From Bacillota bacterium (GTDB lineage: Bacteria > Bacillota > UBA4882 > UBA8346): a stretch of DNA of 64,000 nt. Shown here piece after piece: positions 28,300 to 36,750 of the stretch. A model generated the notes under the pieces. It made no database searches and had not been told where the DNA came from. It was given only the letters and a program-made list of their open reading frames with translations. The stretch spans positions 1 to 64,000 of the forward strand of contig JAEWZY010000023.1 of NCBI GenBank assembly GCA_023394955.1, written 5' to 3'. How positions within the stretch are numbered: the stretch's first letter is position 1; each line of letters opens with the position of its first letter. Position numbers and translations under genes: made by a program.

Positions 28300-28581
28300 T
28301 TGGCGGATAAAGAACATGTAGTTATTACAGTGATGGGCCAAGATCGGGTAGGTATAGTGGCCGGGGTCTCCAAAGCCCTAGCTGATTATAATCTGAATAT
28401 CGTAGACATCAGCCAAACGATCCTCCATGACATCTTCGCCATGATCCTACTGGTTGATATCTCTAAATCTAAATATAGTTTAGCTGATTTGGAAGAACCG
28501 CTTAAAACAGCTGGCGAAGGGCTGGGGGTTAAAATCGTAATCCAACATGAGGACATCTTCCGTTACATGCACCGGATTTGA
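28300..28581 (+). CDS. ACT domain-containing protein (UPF0237 family)
   Basis: A 93-residue single ACT domain (VVITVMGQDRVGIVAGVSKA, then LNIVDISQTILHDIFAMILL), a small-ligand-binding fold that usually senses amino acids. TTG at 28300 is 6 bases from GAGGTG and gives the family-typical N-terminus; the upstream GTG at 28291 overlaps the ribosome site. It precedes the DUF711 gene by 85 bases. This pair is conserved in many Bacillota, so the ACT protein probably regulates its partner. Confidence 0.88.
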   Translation: MADKEHVVITVMGQDRVGIVAGVSKALADYNLNIVDISQTILHDIFAMILLVDISKSKYSLADLEEPLKTAGEGLGVKIVIQHEDIFRYMHRI

Positions 28582-28589
28582 AATTTACA

Positions 28590-28637
28590 GGCATGAGGCA
28601 CGAGTAATCTCATGCCTCGCGCCTCATTCTTCATGCC
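28590..28637. repeat. GC-rich intergenic repeat fragment
   Basis: GGCATGAG and CTCATGCC form an 8-bp inverted repeat, followed by ATGCCTCGCGCCTCATTC and another CATGCC. The core GCCTCGCGCCTC recurs at 54868-54888, and a related sequence at 54653-54682. It looks like a dispersed non-coding repeat. Confidence 0.5.
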
Positions 28638-28666
28638 TTTTACATACGAAATGGAGTTGAGCTAAA

Positions 28667-30028
28667 ATGCCTTACACCCCTCAAGAAATTCTCGAAACCA
28701 TTCAAATGATCGAGAATTATCATTTTGATATCCGTACCGTTACTATGGGGATCAATCTGTTAGACTGCGCTGGCCCGGATCTTGATACTGTTTCCCAAAA
28801 GATCTACGCTAAAATCACGGGTTTATCCTCCAAATTGGTTGAAACCGCACAATTAATGGAACAGACCTATGGCGTTCCCATTATTAATAAACGGATCGCG
28901 GTTACTCCGATTTCACTGGTTGCTCAAGCAACCGGGGCTGAAGACTTTTCCAAGCTTGCTCGGACTCTTGACCAAGCCGCTGCCGATTTAGGGGTTGATT
29001 TTATCGGAGGCTATTCCGCTTTAGTCCATAAGGGGGCTACTCCCGGCGAAACTAGATTGATCGAGTCGATCCCCGATGCCCTCGCTTCAACTAAAAAGGT
29101 CTGTTCCTCGGTGAACGTAGCCACTACTAAGGCCGGTATCAATATGGACGCTGTTTATCAAATGGCTAAAGTAATTAAAAAAGCAGCGGCGCTGACCGGG
29201 ACCCAACAGGGAATCGCCTGCGCTAAGCTGGTAGTTTTCGCCAATGCTCCGGAAGATAACCCTTTTATGGCTGGAGCTTTTCATGGCGGCGGCGAAGGCG
29301 AAGCAGTTATTAATATCGGCATTAGTGGTCCGGGGGTGGTCAAGGCAGCGGTTGACCGTTTACCCGATTGCGACTTCCGAACTCTCGCCGAAGAAATTAA
29401 GCGGGTTGCTTTTAAGATCACCCGCGTCGGGGAGTTAATCGGAAGGAAAGTTTCGGAACGCTTAAACGTTCCTTTTGGAATAGTCGATCTCTCATTGGCG
29501 CCAACTCCCACCGTGGGTGATAGTGTCGCCAATATATTGGAAGCGATGGGTTTGGAACGGTGTGGCGGGCCGGGTACTACCGCAGCCCTCGCCCTTTTGA
29601 ACGATGCTGTTAAAAAAGGCGGCGCCATGGCTTCATCATCCATCGGCGGTCTTAGCGGGGCCTTTATTCCCGTCAGTGAAGACGCCGGAATGATCGAGGC
29701 GGTCCAAGTAGGCGCCTTATGTATTGAAAAATTGGAAGCGATGACCTCTGTCTGTTCGGTTGGGTTGGATATGATTGCCGTCCCCGGAAATACGACCGAA
29801 GAAACCATCGCCGCCATTATCGCCGATGAGATGGCCATCGGAATGATTAATAATAAAACAACCGCGGTCCGGATCATTCCCGTGCCCGGAAAGAACGTTG
29901 GGGAACAAGCGGACTTCGGCGGCTTGCTCGGGAGCGCCCCAATTATGCAGGTACGCGCTTTCAATGCCGAAAATTTCGTCAAACGAGGCGGGCGAATTCC
30001 AGCTCCGTTACAAGCATTGACTAATTAA
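28667..30028 (+). CDS. PFL family protein (DUF711, UPF0210)
   Basis: A 453-residue member of the DUF711/UPF0210 family, distantly related to the pyruvate-formate-lyase fold. Typical stretches are VRTVTMGINLLDCAGPD near the N-terminus (here IRTVTMGINLLDCAG), FIGGYSALVHKGATPGE, AFHGGGEGEAVINIGISGPG and VPGNTTEETIAAIIADEMAIG. The biochemical function of the family is not established. It is linked with the ACT protein directly upstream. ATG with a weak GGAG site; length is normal for the family. Confidence 0.92.
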   Translation: MPYTPQEILETIQMIENYHFDIRTVTMGINLLDCAGPDLDTVSQKIYAKITGLSSKLVETAQLMEQTYGVPIINKRIAVTPISLVAQATGAEDFSKLARTLDQAAADLGVDFIGGYSALVHKGATPGETRLIESIPDALASTKKVCSSVNVATTKAGINMDAVYQMAKVIKKAAALTGTQQGIACAKLVVFANAPEDNPFMAGAFHGGGEGEAVINIGISGPGVVKAAVDRLPDCDFRTLAEEIKRVAFKITRVGELIGRKVSERLNVPFGIVDLSLAPTPTVGDSVANILEAMGLERCGGPGTTAALALLNDAVKKGGAMASSSIGGLSGAFIPVSEDAGMIEAVQVGALCIEKLEAMTSVCSVGLDMIAVPGNTTEETIAAIIADEMAIGMINNKTTAVRIIPVPGKNVGEQADFGGLLGSAPIMQVRAFNAENFVKRGGRIPAPLQALTN

Positions 30029-30155
30029 ATATCCCAAAGCAAAAGCCAATAGACGGGAGTATAGTAAGGCCAAGCCTTCGCAGCCAATTCCCATAAATCA
30101 AAGGGACTAAATAAGTCTAGATCTCACTTTATTAAATTAACTAATTGCTCTTGCC

Positions 30156-30872
30156 TTAAATATGAATTCTTCCTCCTTCAAACCTTGGCAAAATCGGAGC
30201 GCTATTTAAAACGGTGCATACCTTGATATCTTCACCCATTCCGATCTCCTTCAATGAAAGGCCGTGTTCCGCGCTGCTAATAAACTTTTCCAAACTAGCC
30301 TTCCCTTGCTGCTTCGCGGTGAAGAGCGCCACCTTAGCGGTGTCAGTTAAGTCTGCTGGGACTGCGTTAGTAACCATCCGGGCAATCATTCCGGCGCAGG
30401 CCAAATCTTCCAAGCTAAGATTCCCATCCTGTCCCGAACAGGCCAGAATAATGTCCCGATCGCTTTTGATTAAGTAACCCACTAAATGATCCACATTTAG
30501 ATAAGACCCAATCAATACTTCCATTCCATTTTGAAATGATTTAATCGCCTTCGTCCCGTTGGTGGTACAAAGAATAATTTTTTTACCCTCAACCCGTTCC
30601 CTGGTATACTCTAGTGGCGAGTTGCCCAGATCGAACCCTTCAATTTTGTGCCCTTTCCGCTCTCCTCCCAGCAGACAGATGTTCCGGCCGATGCTTTTAA
30701 CCAACTTCAAAGCCTCGTCATATTCTTGAACTGGAATTACTTCCGTTGCTCCGTTATTTAAGGCGGTAACGATAGTACTGGTTGCTCTCAAAATATCCAG
30801 CACTACAATTCGTTTATTGACCTGATCTCGGTTATAGTTTAGTTGCGGTGTTACTAAGACATCGATTAACAA
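30156..30872 (-). CDS. comB: 2-phosphosulfolactate phosphatase family protein (ComB)
   Basis: A 238-residue Mg-dependent phosphatase. ComB signature motifs are VVLDILRATSTIVTALNNGA, CLLGGERKGHKIEGFDLGNSP, and IILCTTNGTKAI. In methanogens the enzyme makes sulfolactate for coenzyme M; in bacteria it is common outside that pathway, and its role is less clear (sulfolactate metabolism is likely). No comA, comC or other sulfonate genes are adjacent. ATG start; it stands alone between the DUF711 gene and a terminator. Confidence 0.9.
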   Translation of the reverse strand: MLIDVLVTPQLNYNRDQVNKRIVVLDILRATSTIVTALNNGATEVIPVQEYDEALKLVKSIGRNICLLGGERKGHKIEGFDLGNSPLEYTRERVEGKKIILCTTNGTKAIKSFQNGMEVLIGSYLNVDHLVGYLIKSDRDIILACSGQDGNLSLEDLACAGMIARMVTNAVPADLTDTAKVALFTAKQQGKASLEKFISSAEHGLSLKEIGMGEDIKVCTVLNSAPILPRFEGGRIHI

Positions 30873-30999
30873 TTGACACCCTCCGGCTTTTCTTATAATA
30901 ATAGTTCTTTTGGGAACAAGTTTAAAGTCAAATGTCCAATGTTATAGATTAAAAAAAAGTGAACTGGGTTTACATTTCATCTCAAATGCCTAATATTGG

Positions 31000-31020
31000 T
31001 TTTCAATTTGAAATTGAAAA
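31000..31020. promoter_or_regulatory. Perfect 10-bp-arm palindrome
   Basis: TTTTCAATTT, a central G, then AAATTGAAAA, 128 bases upstream of comB and 70 bases past the terminator of the next gene. The symmetry suggests a repressor site for comB, but no adjacent regulator supports this. Confidence 0.35.
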
Positions 31021-31091
31021 CTGGTTTTTAACTAATACTCATAATATGGGGCAATTAACCAATCTTATGCTAGCCCCAGTGTTTAGCCAAG

Positions 31092-31118
31092 AAAAATCCG
31101 GTTTTTAGGCCGGATTTT
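31092..31118 (-). terminator. Terminator overlapping the stop codon of the small unknown gene
   Basis: Minus strand: AAAATCCGG / CCGGATTTTTC stem and tail; the TAA stop codon lies within the loop. Translation termination and hairpin formation are therefore linked in space. Confidence 0.75.
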
Positions 31119-31470
31119 CCGAATAATGACATAAATACTCCGAATTACAGGCAACCTTTGATTTTCGCAAATGCGGAACTACCTCCAAAATCCGTAGCTC
31201 AAAACGATATCCTGCTTCTTGTTTGTTAATCATAAAGACTTCGAAAGTCGCTACCGGCCGGTTATCAGCCGGCCGCAAATGGACAACCTCTCCCAAAGCC
31301 CCTTCTCCACACCTTTGACTCTTAATATCCTTGAGCACTTCCGGGTCTATTTCCGAAATCTGATAAGCCAGGTGAATCAGATAGCCGCCACCAAGATTGG
31401 TAATGCTATCTACCAGCCAATTAGCTTTAATTAATAGGTGGAGGGTTTTAGGAGAATGAGTATTTTTCAT
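31105..31470 (-). CDS. Hypothetical protein (121 residues)
   Basis: Family not recognised. It has no signal peptide or membrane segment. Visible stretches are HLLIKANWLVDSITNLGGGY (N-terminal, helical), SEIDPEVLKDI and a basic RFELRILEVVPHLRKSK near the C-terminus, with two Cys late in the chain. The ATG at 31470 follows AAGGAGGG at 7 bases and is preferred over an in-frame start 14 codons upstream. It follows serA by 73 bases on the same strand and may be co-transcribed with it. Confidence 0.7.
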   Translation of the reverse strand: MKNTHSPKTLHLLIKANWLVDSITNLGGGYLIHLAYQISEIDPEVLKDIKSQRCGEGALGEVVHLRPADNRPVATFEVFMINKQEAGYRFELRILEVVPHLRKSKVACNSEYLCHYSENPA

Positions 31471-31543
31471 TCCAAATCCCTCCTTTTCCAGAAAAACTCC
31501 TGGACTTATCATTTATTATATGCAGTCTGGCAAAAGTTGGCGC

Positions 31544-33124
31544 CTAAAAACTAATAGCCCGGGCTTTAGTTATAGTATTGGCTTTTTCAATTTTTTTGAT
31601 TAAATCGGACTCAATAGGAGCGTCGACACTCAAGACCATAATTGCTATCCCACCCGGTTGTTTTCGTCCTACTTGCATCGCTCCGATATTGACTTCGCTG
31701 GCGCCAAGGATAGTTCCAATTTCGCCAATTACTCCCGGCTGGTCGGTATGGTCAATGATAAGCATATTGCCGGATAAGGCTATTTCAAAATAATAGCCGT
31801 TAATCTCAACGATGCGGGCCTCATTTTTCTCATTAACAGTCCCGGATACCGTATATGTTTCGCCGTCAACTTTAACTTCCACTCTGATCAAACTGGAATA
31901 GATGCTGGATTCAAGGGATTTATTCTCGTTGATCTTTAAACCCCGTTCCTTAGCAAGAAAAAGCGCATTAACCTGGTTGACCTCCTCCGCCAAACTGGCC
32001 TGGAGCAAACCTTTGATAAAAAGCATTGATAAGTATGATGTCTCCTGCTTAGATACTTCCCCCAGATAACTGATGTCTACTTTTTTGATTTGCGGCGGTA
32101 AAAATTGGGCTAAAAATTTCCCTAAAGCATCAGCCAACCCGAAATACGGTTCCAAAGCTGTCCGGACCTCAGGCCGGAGGGGCGGCAAGTTGACCGCATT
32201 CTTAAATGACTCGCCCTTTAGGACTTTTATTACTTCAACCGCCACATCGACTGCTACATTTTCCTGGGCCTCCTTGGTAGAAGCTCCGAGGTGGGGGGTG
32301 ACTACTGTCTGGGGCAGATCGATCAAACCCCGGTCAGCAGGTGGTTCCGAAGGATAAACGTCAAGGGCGACCCCGGCTACCTGGCCGTTTTTGATTGCCT
32401 CCGCTAAAGCCGCTTCATCATAGATGCCGCCTCGGGCGCAGTTAACCAAGCGAACCCCTTTCTTCATTCTGGCAAACTCTTCAGCCCCGAAGATGCCTTT
32501 GGTTTCAGGCGTAAGCGGAGTATGGACCGTAATAAAATCCGATTCGGTAATGATCGTGTCTAAATTGACCATTTTAACTCCTAAAGAAGCCGCTTTCTCT
32601 TCGGTAAAAAACGGATCATAGGCGATTACTTTCATTCCCATTACCAGCATCCGTTTGGCGACTTCAGTTCCGATCCGGCCCATGCCAACTACGCCTAAAG
32701 TCTTACCATTAACTTCAACTCCGGTAAAACTCTTACGGTCCCAAACACCGCCTTTTAAAGAAGCATGGGCCTGAGGAATGTTCCGCGCTAAAGCCAGGAG
32801 CATGGCTACACTTAATTCTGCCGTAGATAAGGTGTTTCCGTCAGGGGCATTCATGACGATAATTCCCTTTTTTGTTGCCGCTTCGATATCTACATTATCA
32901 ACCCCTACTCCAGCCCTTCCGATTACTTTAAGGTTGGAGGCGGCTTCGATAATATCCGCGGTCACCTTGGTTTGACTTCGGACAATAAGCGCGTCATAGT
33001 CTTTAATCTTAGTTAACAATTCTTCCTTGGTGTGATCGGTTTTGACTTCCACATCGAACCCAGCCTGTTTTAAAAGATCGATACCGGCCGGAGTGATTGG
33101 ATCACTTACTAAAATCCGGGCCAT
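31544..33124 (-). CDS. serA: D-3-phosphoglycerate dehydrogenase
   Basis: A 526-residue first enzyme of serine synthesis (3-phosphoglycerate to 3-phosphohydroxypyruvate). The NAD site is GVVGMGRIGTEVAKR; catalytic Arg/Glu/His lie in the CARGGIYDE and TPHLGAS regions. A long C-terminus carries the ASB domain and a final ACT domain (IDHTDQPGVIGEIGTILGAS) for serine feedback. ATG at 33124 is chosen over a longer open frame because the upstream part is T-box leader; GGAAGGTG provides the ribosome site. It is regulated by the serine T-box at 33156-33387. Confidence 0.96.
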   Translation of the reverse strand: MARILVSDPITPAGIDLLKQAGFDVEVKTDHTKEELLTKIKDYDALIVRSQTKVTADIIEAASNLKVIGRAGVGVDNVDIEAATKKGIIVMNAPDGNTLSTAELSVAMLLALARNIPQAHASLKGGVWDRKSFTGVEVNGKTLGVVGMGRIGTEVAKRMLVMGMKVIAYDPFFTEEKAASLGVKMVNLDTIITESDFITVHTPLTPETKGIFGAEEFARMKKGVRLVNCARGGIYDEAALAEAIKNGQVAGVALDVYPSEPPADRGLIDLPQTVVTPHLGASTKEAQENVAVDVAVEVIKVLKGESFKNAVNLPPLRPEVRTALEPYFGLADALGKFLAQFLPPQIKKVDISYLGEVSKQETSYLSMLFIKGLLQASLAEEVNQVNALFLAKERGLKINENKSLESSIYSSLIRVEVKVDGETYTVSGTVNEKNEARIVEINGYYFEIALSGNMLIIDHTDQPGVIGEIGTILGASEVNIGAMQVGRKQPGGIAIMVLSVDAPIESDLIKKIEKANTITKARAISF

Positions 33125-33155
33125 CTTTATACACCTTCCTTTAAAATATATTAAT

Positions 33156-33387
33156 AAAAAACGGCCTCTCGTCTGGTTTAGGGACGAAAGGCCGTGGTGC
33201 CACCCTATTTCCGGATTATTCCGGTTCTTTGACAGCTGTATCGGGCCGACCCGGTGGGACTTACTATCAATTCTTCCCACTGCTCCAAGGGGGATTCACC
33301 ATGCCTGACGCTGGTTTTCACCGACCACCAGCTCTCTATTGGCCAAAAACACGGTTACTGGTCCTCTTCATCGCTTAAAACTATTTG
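33156..33387 (-). promoter_or_regulatory. T-box riboswitch, serine-specific (specifier UCC)
   Basis: The leader contains the T-box sequence AGGGTGGCACCACGG (33206-33192). The antiterminator competes with a terminator whose CGGCCTCTCGTC / GGACGAAAGGCCG stem is followed by six T. Upstream are the usual stem I landmarks: GAAGAGGACCAGTAACC and AGAGAGCTGGTGG. The specifier loop reads GAA-UCC, with serine codon UCC at 33294-33292. Uncharged tRNA-Ser would permit serA transcription, which fits the gene's job. Confidence 0.93.
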
Positions 33388-33393
33388 TTAATC

Positions 33394-33423
33394 ATTATAT
33401 ATTTTAAAGGAATATCTTGTCAA
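33394..33423 (-). promoter_or_regulatory. Sigma-A-type promoter of the serA T-box leader
   Basis: TTGACA (33423-33418), 18-base spacer, TATAAT (33399-33394); the predicted start is near 33387. Both hexamers match consensus fully. Confidence 0.85.
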
Positions 33424-33440
33424 GATTTTGTGGGTTAAAT

Positions 33441-34793
33441 TTATTGAAGTTCATTACCGTTTTCGTCGACGCGCCGTATTTTCTCCTCTTCGCCGGTATT
33501 GGCGTTATAATATATTAAAAACCGATCCGGGCCTTGAGTCCCTTCAACCTCGTAACAGGGGACTTTGTTGTACATTTCATCGAGAACTTGAGCTTGTTGA
33601 ATCCGTTCGATCTTCAAGTGCGGATTACAGTTTTTTCTAATTTGCGCTTCCGATAAACTAGGGGCCTTTATTTGTTTTGCCTTTGGATCATTGAAAGTCA
33701 AGTATGAAACCGCGTCTATCCCTAAAACTTCACCATTATCTTGAGCCACTTGGCACTTGACCAACTCCGGATATTGGATAACGCCGTTTCGGACCGGAAC
33801 CATTGAGAGAATAGCGATATTATCAGCTTCCTCTCGAGCTACCGTCCGCAGCTGAGGATACCCGATTTCCTCAAGGTAGGATTGGGCTTTAGCTTCGCAT
33901 TGATCCAGAGTGAGGTTTTTCTTAGATACATCACGGTCGGTCAACATCCATACCAAATGACCCCCCTTGACACTGACGCTTAATTGGCACGCGTCTCCCC
34001 GTTTATCAGGATCTTCCGCCGTAATCAAATAACTTGGGAAATCACCTTTAATGGTTCTTTCATATTTCAACCGGGCGTTATCATAATCGGGGCCTAAAAA
34101 TTGTTTGCATTTGTTTACCGCTTCTTGAGAAGTGATATTACGGCCGGTAAACCCAGTGGGTTTAGGCACGAAGTCAATATTATCTCCTTCAAACTCAATA
34201 TCCGGGACCCGGCGTAATCCGTCTTCCAGCATTAAAAAAGCTTTTGTGACTTTGTTTTCGTTTAATGCCGGAGCAACTGCGCTCAGGGTTCCTAAGCGGT
34301 CTACCTCGAGCCACCGAGTGCGTTCATTATAAAATTGTTCCCTCATATTTTGCAAATTTTGGGTAACCGTCCGGCATTGATCCCGAAACTTCTTAATCGT
34401 CTCCCATTCCGCGCCGGTCTGGCCCTTTCCTTTGGTTAACTGGCTTTGGGCGGTATTCAAACAAAAAGTCCCGGCCGATGCCAGTAAGTTTTTTGTCCGT
34501 GATAAATCCAGTGACGTCAAAGGCAATTGGCCGATATCTTCCTGGCAGGCATTGGCTTCCCGCCAACTATCGGTCATCAATTGAATGAACTGCGGAACCG
34601 AGGCGGCAACTAACGACTTGGTCAATTGGGTTTCCAAGTTATTAACATGCCCCGTTAACTCTTCAAATGCTCTTTGATACTGATTTTCTGCGCTTATTTC
34701 CCATTGCCGCTTTGCTTGGTACTGAGAGTAACCCCAACCGCCGGTACAGATAAGGGCTAAAAATAGAATCGGAATAATCAATTTATTTTTCAC
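33441..34793 (-). CDS. ypeB: Germination protein YpeB
   Basis: A 450-residue spore protein. In Bacillus, YpeB is needed to place and stabilise the cortex-lytic enzyme SleB in the spore. An N-terminal membrane helix (IIPILFLALICTGGWGYS) is followed by a helical domain and, in the C-terminal half, PepSY-like repeats (ITSQEAVNKCKQFLGPDY, LDQCEAKAQSYLEEIGYPQL, SEAQIRKNCNPHL). GTG at 34793 has good spacing from GAAAGGATGG; the ATG three codons upstream overlaps that site. sleB, usually the neighbour, is not in the window. Confidence 0.92.
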   Translation of the reverse strand: MKNKLIIPILFLALICTGGWGYSQYQAKRQWEISAENQYQRAFEELTGHVNNLETQLTKSLVAASVPQFIQLMTDSWREANACQEDIGQLPLTSLDLSRTKNLLASAGTFCLNTAQSQLTKGKGQTGAEWETIKKFRDQCRTVTQNLQNMREQFYNERTRWLEVDRLGTLSAVAPALNENKVTKAFLMLEDGLRRVPDIEFEGDNIDFVPKPTGFTGRNITSQEAVNKCKQFLGPDYDNARLKYERTIKGDFPSYLITAEDPDKRGDACQLSVSVKGGHLVWMLTDRDVSKKNLTLDQCEAKAQSYLEEIGYPQLRTVAREEADNIAILSMVPVRNGVIQYPELVKCQVAQDNGEVLGIDAVSYLTFNDPKAKQIKAPSLSEAQIRKNCNPHLKIERIQQAQVLDEMYNKVPCYEVEGTQGPDRFLIYYNANTGEEEKIRRVDENGNELQ

Positions 34794-34802
34794 GTTAACC
34801 AT

Positions 34803-35063
34803 CCTTTCATGGGAATTCCTTTAATAGTCGTCTCTGTCGGCTCCATCTTGACCCATGTAAAATTATGCAAATGGAGCCGGTGTGGATCGGCAAGTAGTTA
34901 TTAACCACTGGCAACAATGATCGGTACCATTTTCTAAGTAGTAATATTCCCATCTGAAGAGGGTTGTTATGCATCGAAGATTGCAGTTAAACCTTAATTA
35001 TTCGGTAATAGTACAACCTTACACTATAATATTAGTAATCCGGTAACCAGACTGCCGGATGTT
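34803..35063. other. Gene-poor gap with a 9-bp inverted repeat
   Basis: CGGCTCCAT (34838-34846) pairs with ATGGAGCCG (34871-34879) around a 24-base loop in the ypeB leader. ATCCGG/CCGGAT at about 35038-35060 forms a second small hairpin. I could not find a convincing sigma-F/G promoter for ypeB. Nothing else is recognised. Confidence 0.4.
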
Positions 35064-35258
35064 TCAGAGATAATCTTTATATGCATAATTAGGCGTTTTT
35101 ACATAAAAACCTAATGATGTGCTATTTCCCTTTGGAACCATATTTCTTCTTTCCGATAGAGAAGGTTTTTTACTTGACAAAACAGAACCTACTTTAAAAC
35201 AAGAAATTCCCAGCAAATTTAAACTAATGAAAATAACTAATTTTTTTATAATTACCAA
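35064..35258 (-). CDS. Possible small secreted peptide (about 60 residues)
   Basis: A 64-codon frame starts with a basic-hydrophobic signal-like segment (IIKKLVIFISLNLLGISCF), then a polar tail with KKPSLSERRNM and YVKTPNYAYKDYL. GAAAGG lies directly before the TTG at 35258; codons ATT and ATA follow, so the exact start is unclear. A Cys follows the hydrophobic stretch, but the lipobox is imperfect. No family recognised; it may be chance. Confidence 0.33.
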   Translation of the reverse strand: MVIIKKLVIFISLNLLGISCFKVGSVLSSKKPSLSERRNMVPKGNSTSLGFYVKTPNYAYKDYL

Positions 35259-35422
35259 CCTTTCTTGGTATTACATATATTAAATTAATTTTCAATTTCA
35301 AAAAGGCCTTTAGCAATATGGCTTTATTTGATCTTAATTCTGAGGACATACCTCTAGCTGTTTCATTATCAGAGCAGCTTAGTAATAAGAAATTAAAGCG
35401 GCTAACGAAAAGAGGATTATTC

Positions 35423-36541
35423 ATGGTTGAGAAAAAGGAAGAATTTAATGATTTTCATTCAGAAGGGCTCAAAGGAACACTGCCCGGTTTTTACGAACAA
35501 TTGAAGGAAAGGCTTACCTTCCCTCTCTCATGGACCTCGGGAAATTATCAAAACTTTAAACAGTGGCGACAAATTGCCAGAAATAAGGTCTTGGAATGCA
35601 TTACCATCACCCGGGGCCAAACCGCTTTTGATCCGAAATTAATCGCTGAAACTAAGATGGAAACATACACTGCTCGTAAAATCGCCTTTAATCTAACCTC
35701 TGTTAGCCGGGTACCAGCCTTAATGCTAATCCCGAACGGAAATGGCCCGTTTCCGGCGGTGTTGCTCTTACATGATCACGGTTCCAAATTTGATATCGGT
35801 AAAGAAAAGGTTATCAAACCTTTCAATGACAGTTTAAAGCTTGAATCAGCCTCAGCCTGGTCTAACCAGCTTTATGGAGGGCGTTTTATCGGTAACGAGT
35901 TGGCTGCTCGGGGTTATTGCGTCTTGTCCGTTGACGCTCTTGGTTGGAGCGAGCGGGGAATCATTAGTTACGAAAATCAGCAAGCTCTGGCCTGCAACTT
36001 AATGAATCTCGGCATTTCGCCGGCGGGGTTGACTGCTTACGAAGATTTGCGGGCCGCCGCTTTTTTGGCCTCCCTGCCCGAAGTAGACCCAGCCAGAGTT
36101 GGCACACTAGGCTTATCAATGGGGGCTTTCCGGGCTTGGCAGTTGGCGGCGGTCTCCGATTCTATCAAAGCCGGTATCGGGATTTGTTGGATGACCACTA
36201 TCAAAGGGGTGATGATTCCGGGAAATAATCTCCTCCGTGGGCAATCGGCCTTTTATATGACCCATCCCGGTTTAGCCTCGTTTCTTGATTATCCGGACGT
36301 GGCCAGCATTGCTGCGCCGAAGCCAATGCTTTTTTATAGCGGAGAAAAAGACGCCCTTTTTCCGTTAGGTTCGGTTCAAGAGGCTTATCGGAAAATTAGA
36401 CAAGTTTGGCAATCCCAACAAGCTGACGACCGGTTGGAAACTAAAATCTGGCCCGATTTAGGTCACGAATTCAATCAGGAACAGCAAAATGCGGCTTTTC
36501 AATGGCTGGACCACTGGATAAACCCAATTTCAAGAGGATAA
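35423..36541 (+). CDS. Alpha/beta hydrolase family protein (acetylxylan-esterase/dienelactone-hydrolase-like)
   Basis: About 372 residues. The hydrolase core shows an AVLLLHDHGSKFDIGKE oxyanion region, nucleophile Ser in TLGLSMGAFRAWQLA, Asp in LFYSGEKDALFPLG and His in WPDLGHEFNQ. A large insertion before the core (ESASAWSNQLYGGRFIGNEL) is typical of the Abhydrolase_7/AXE1-like group. No signal peptide, so probably cytoplasmic. ATG at 35423 follows AGAGG; an ATG at 35318 would add 35 residues with a poorer ribosome site. Substrate unknown, perhaps an acylated carbohydrate. Confidence 0.82.
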   Translation: MVEKKEEFNDFHSEGLKGTLPGFYEQLKERLTFPLSWTSGNYQNFKQWRQIARNKVLECITITRGQTAFDPKLIAETKMETYTARKIAFNLTSVSRVPALMLIPNGNGPFPAVLLLHDHGSKFDIGKEKVIKPFNDSLKLESASAWSNQLYGGRFIGNELAARGYCVLSVDALGWSERGIISYENQQALACNLMNLGISPAGLTAYEDLRAAAFLASLPEVDPARVGTLGLSMGAFRAWQLAAVSDSIKAGIGICWMTTIKGVMIPGNNLLRGQSAFYMTHPGLASFLDYPDVASIAAPKPMLFYSGEKDALFPLGSVQEAYRKIRQVWQSQQADDRLETKIWPDLGHEFNQEQQNAAFQWLDHWINPISRG

Positions 36542-36750
36542 ACGCCTTTGGGTTCACTATATTAGACGGTATCTCTCCGTGCCGAAGAAATCACGGTCGC
36601 TATTGAAACATTCATTTAAAGTTATTCGGCAAATGTGTCGAGAATTAAATTAAATGTTCCAGTGACGTCAAGCTGTAAGTTTAAATACTTGAATGACTAA
36701 GATCGATAGGCGCTCCATAAAAGTCTTCTCTTTCCGACGGAGGAATACGA

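Noticed and set aside
29281..29982. 233-codon minus-strand frame inside the DUF711 gene
   Set aside because: It lies fully antisense to a strong conserved family gene and has no protein-like composition or ribosome site.
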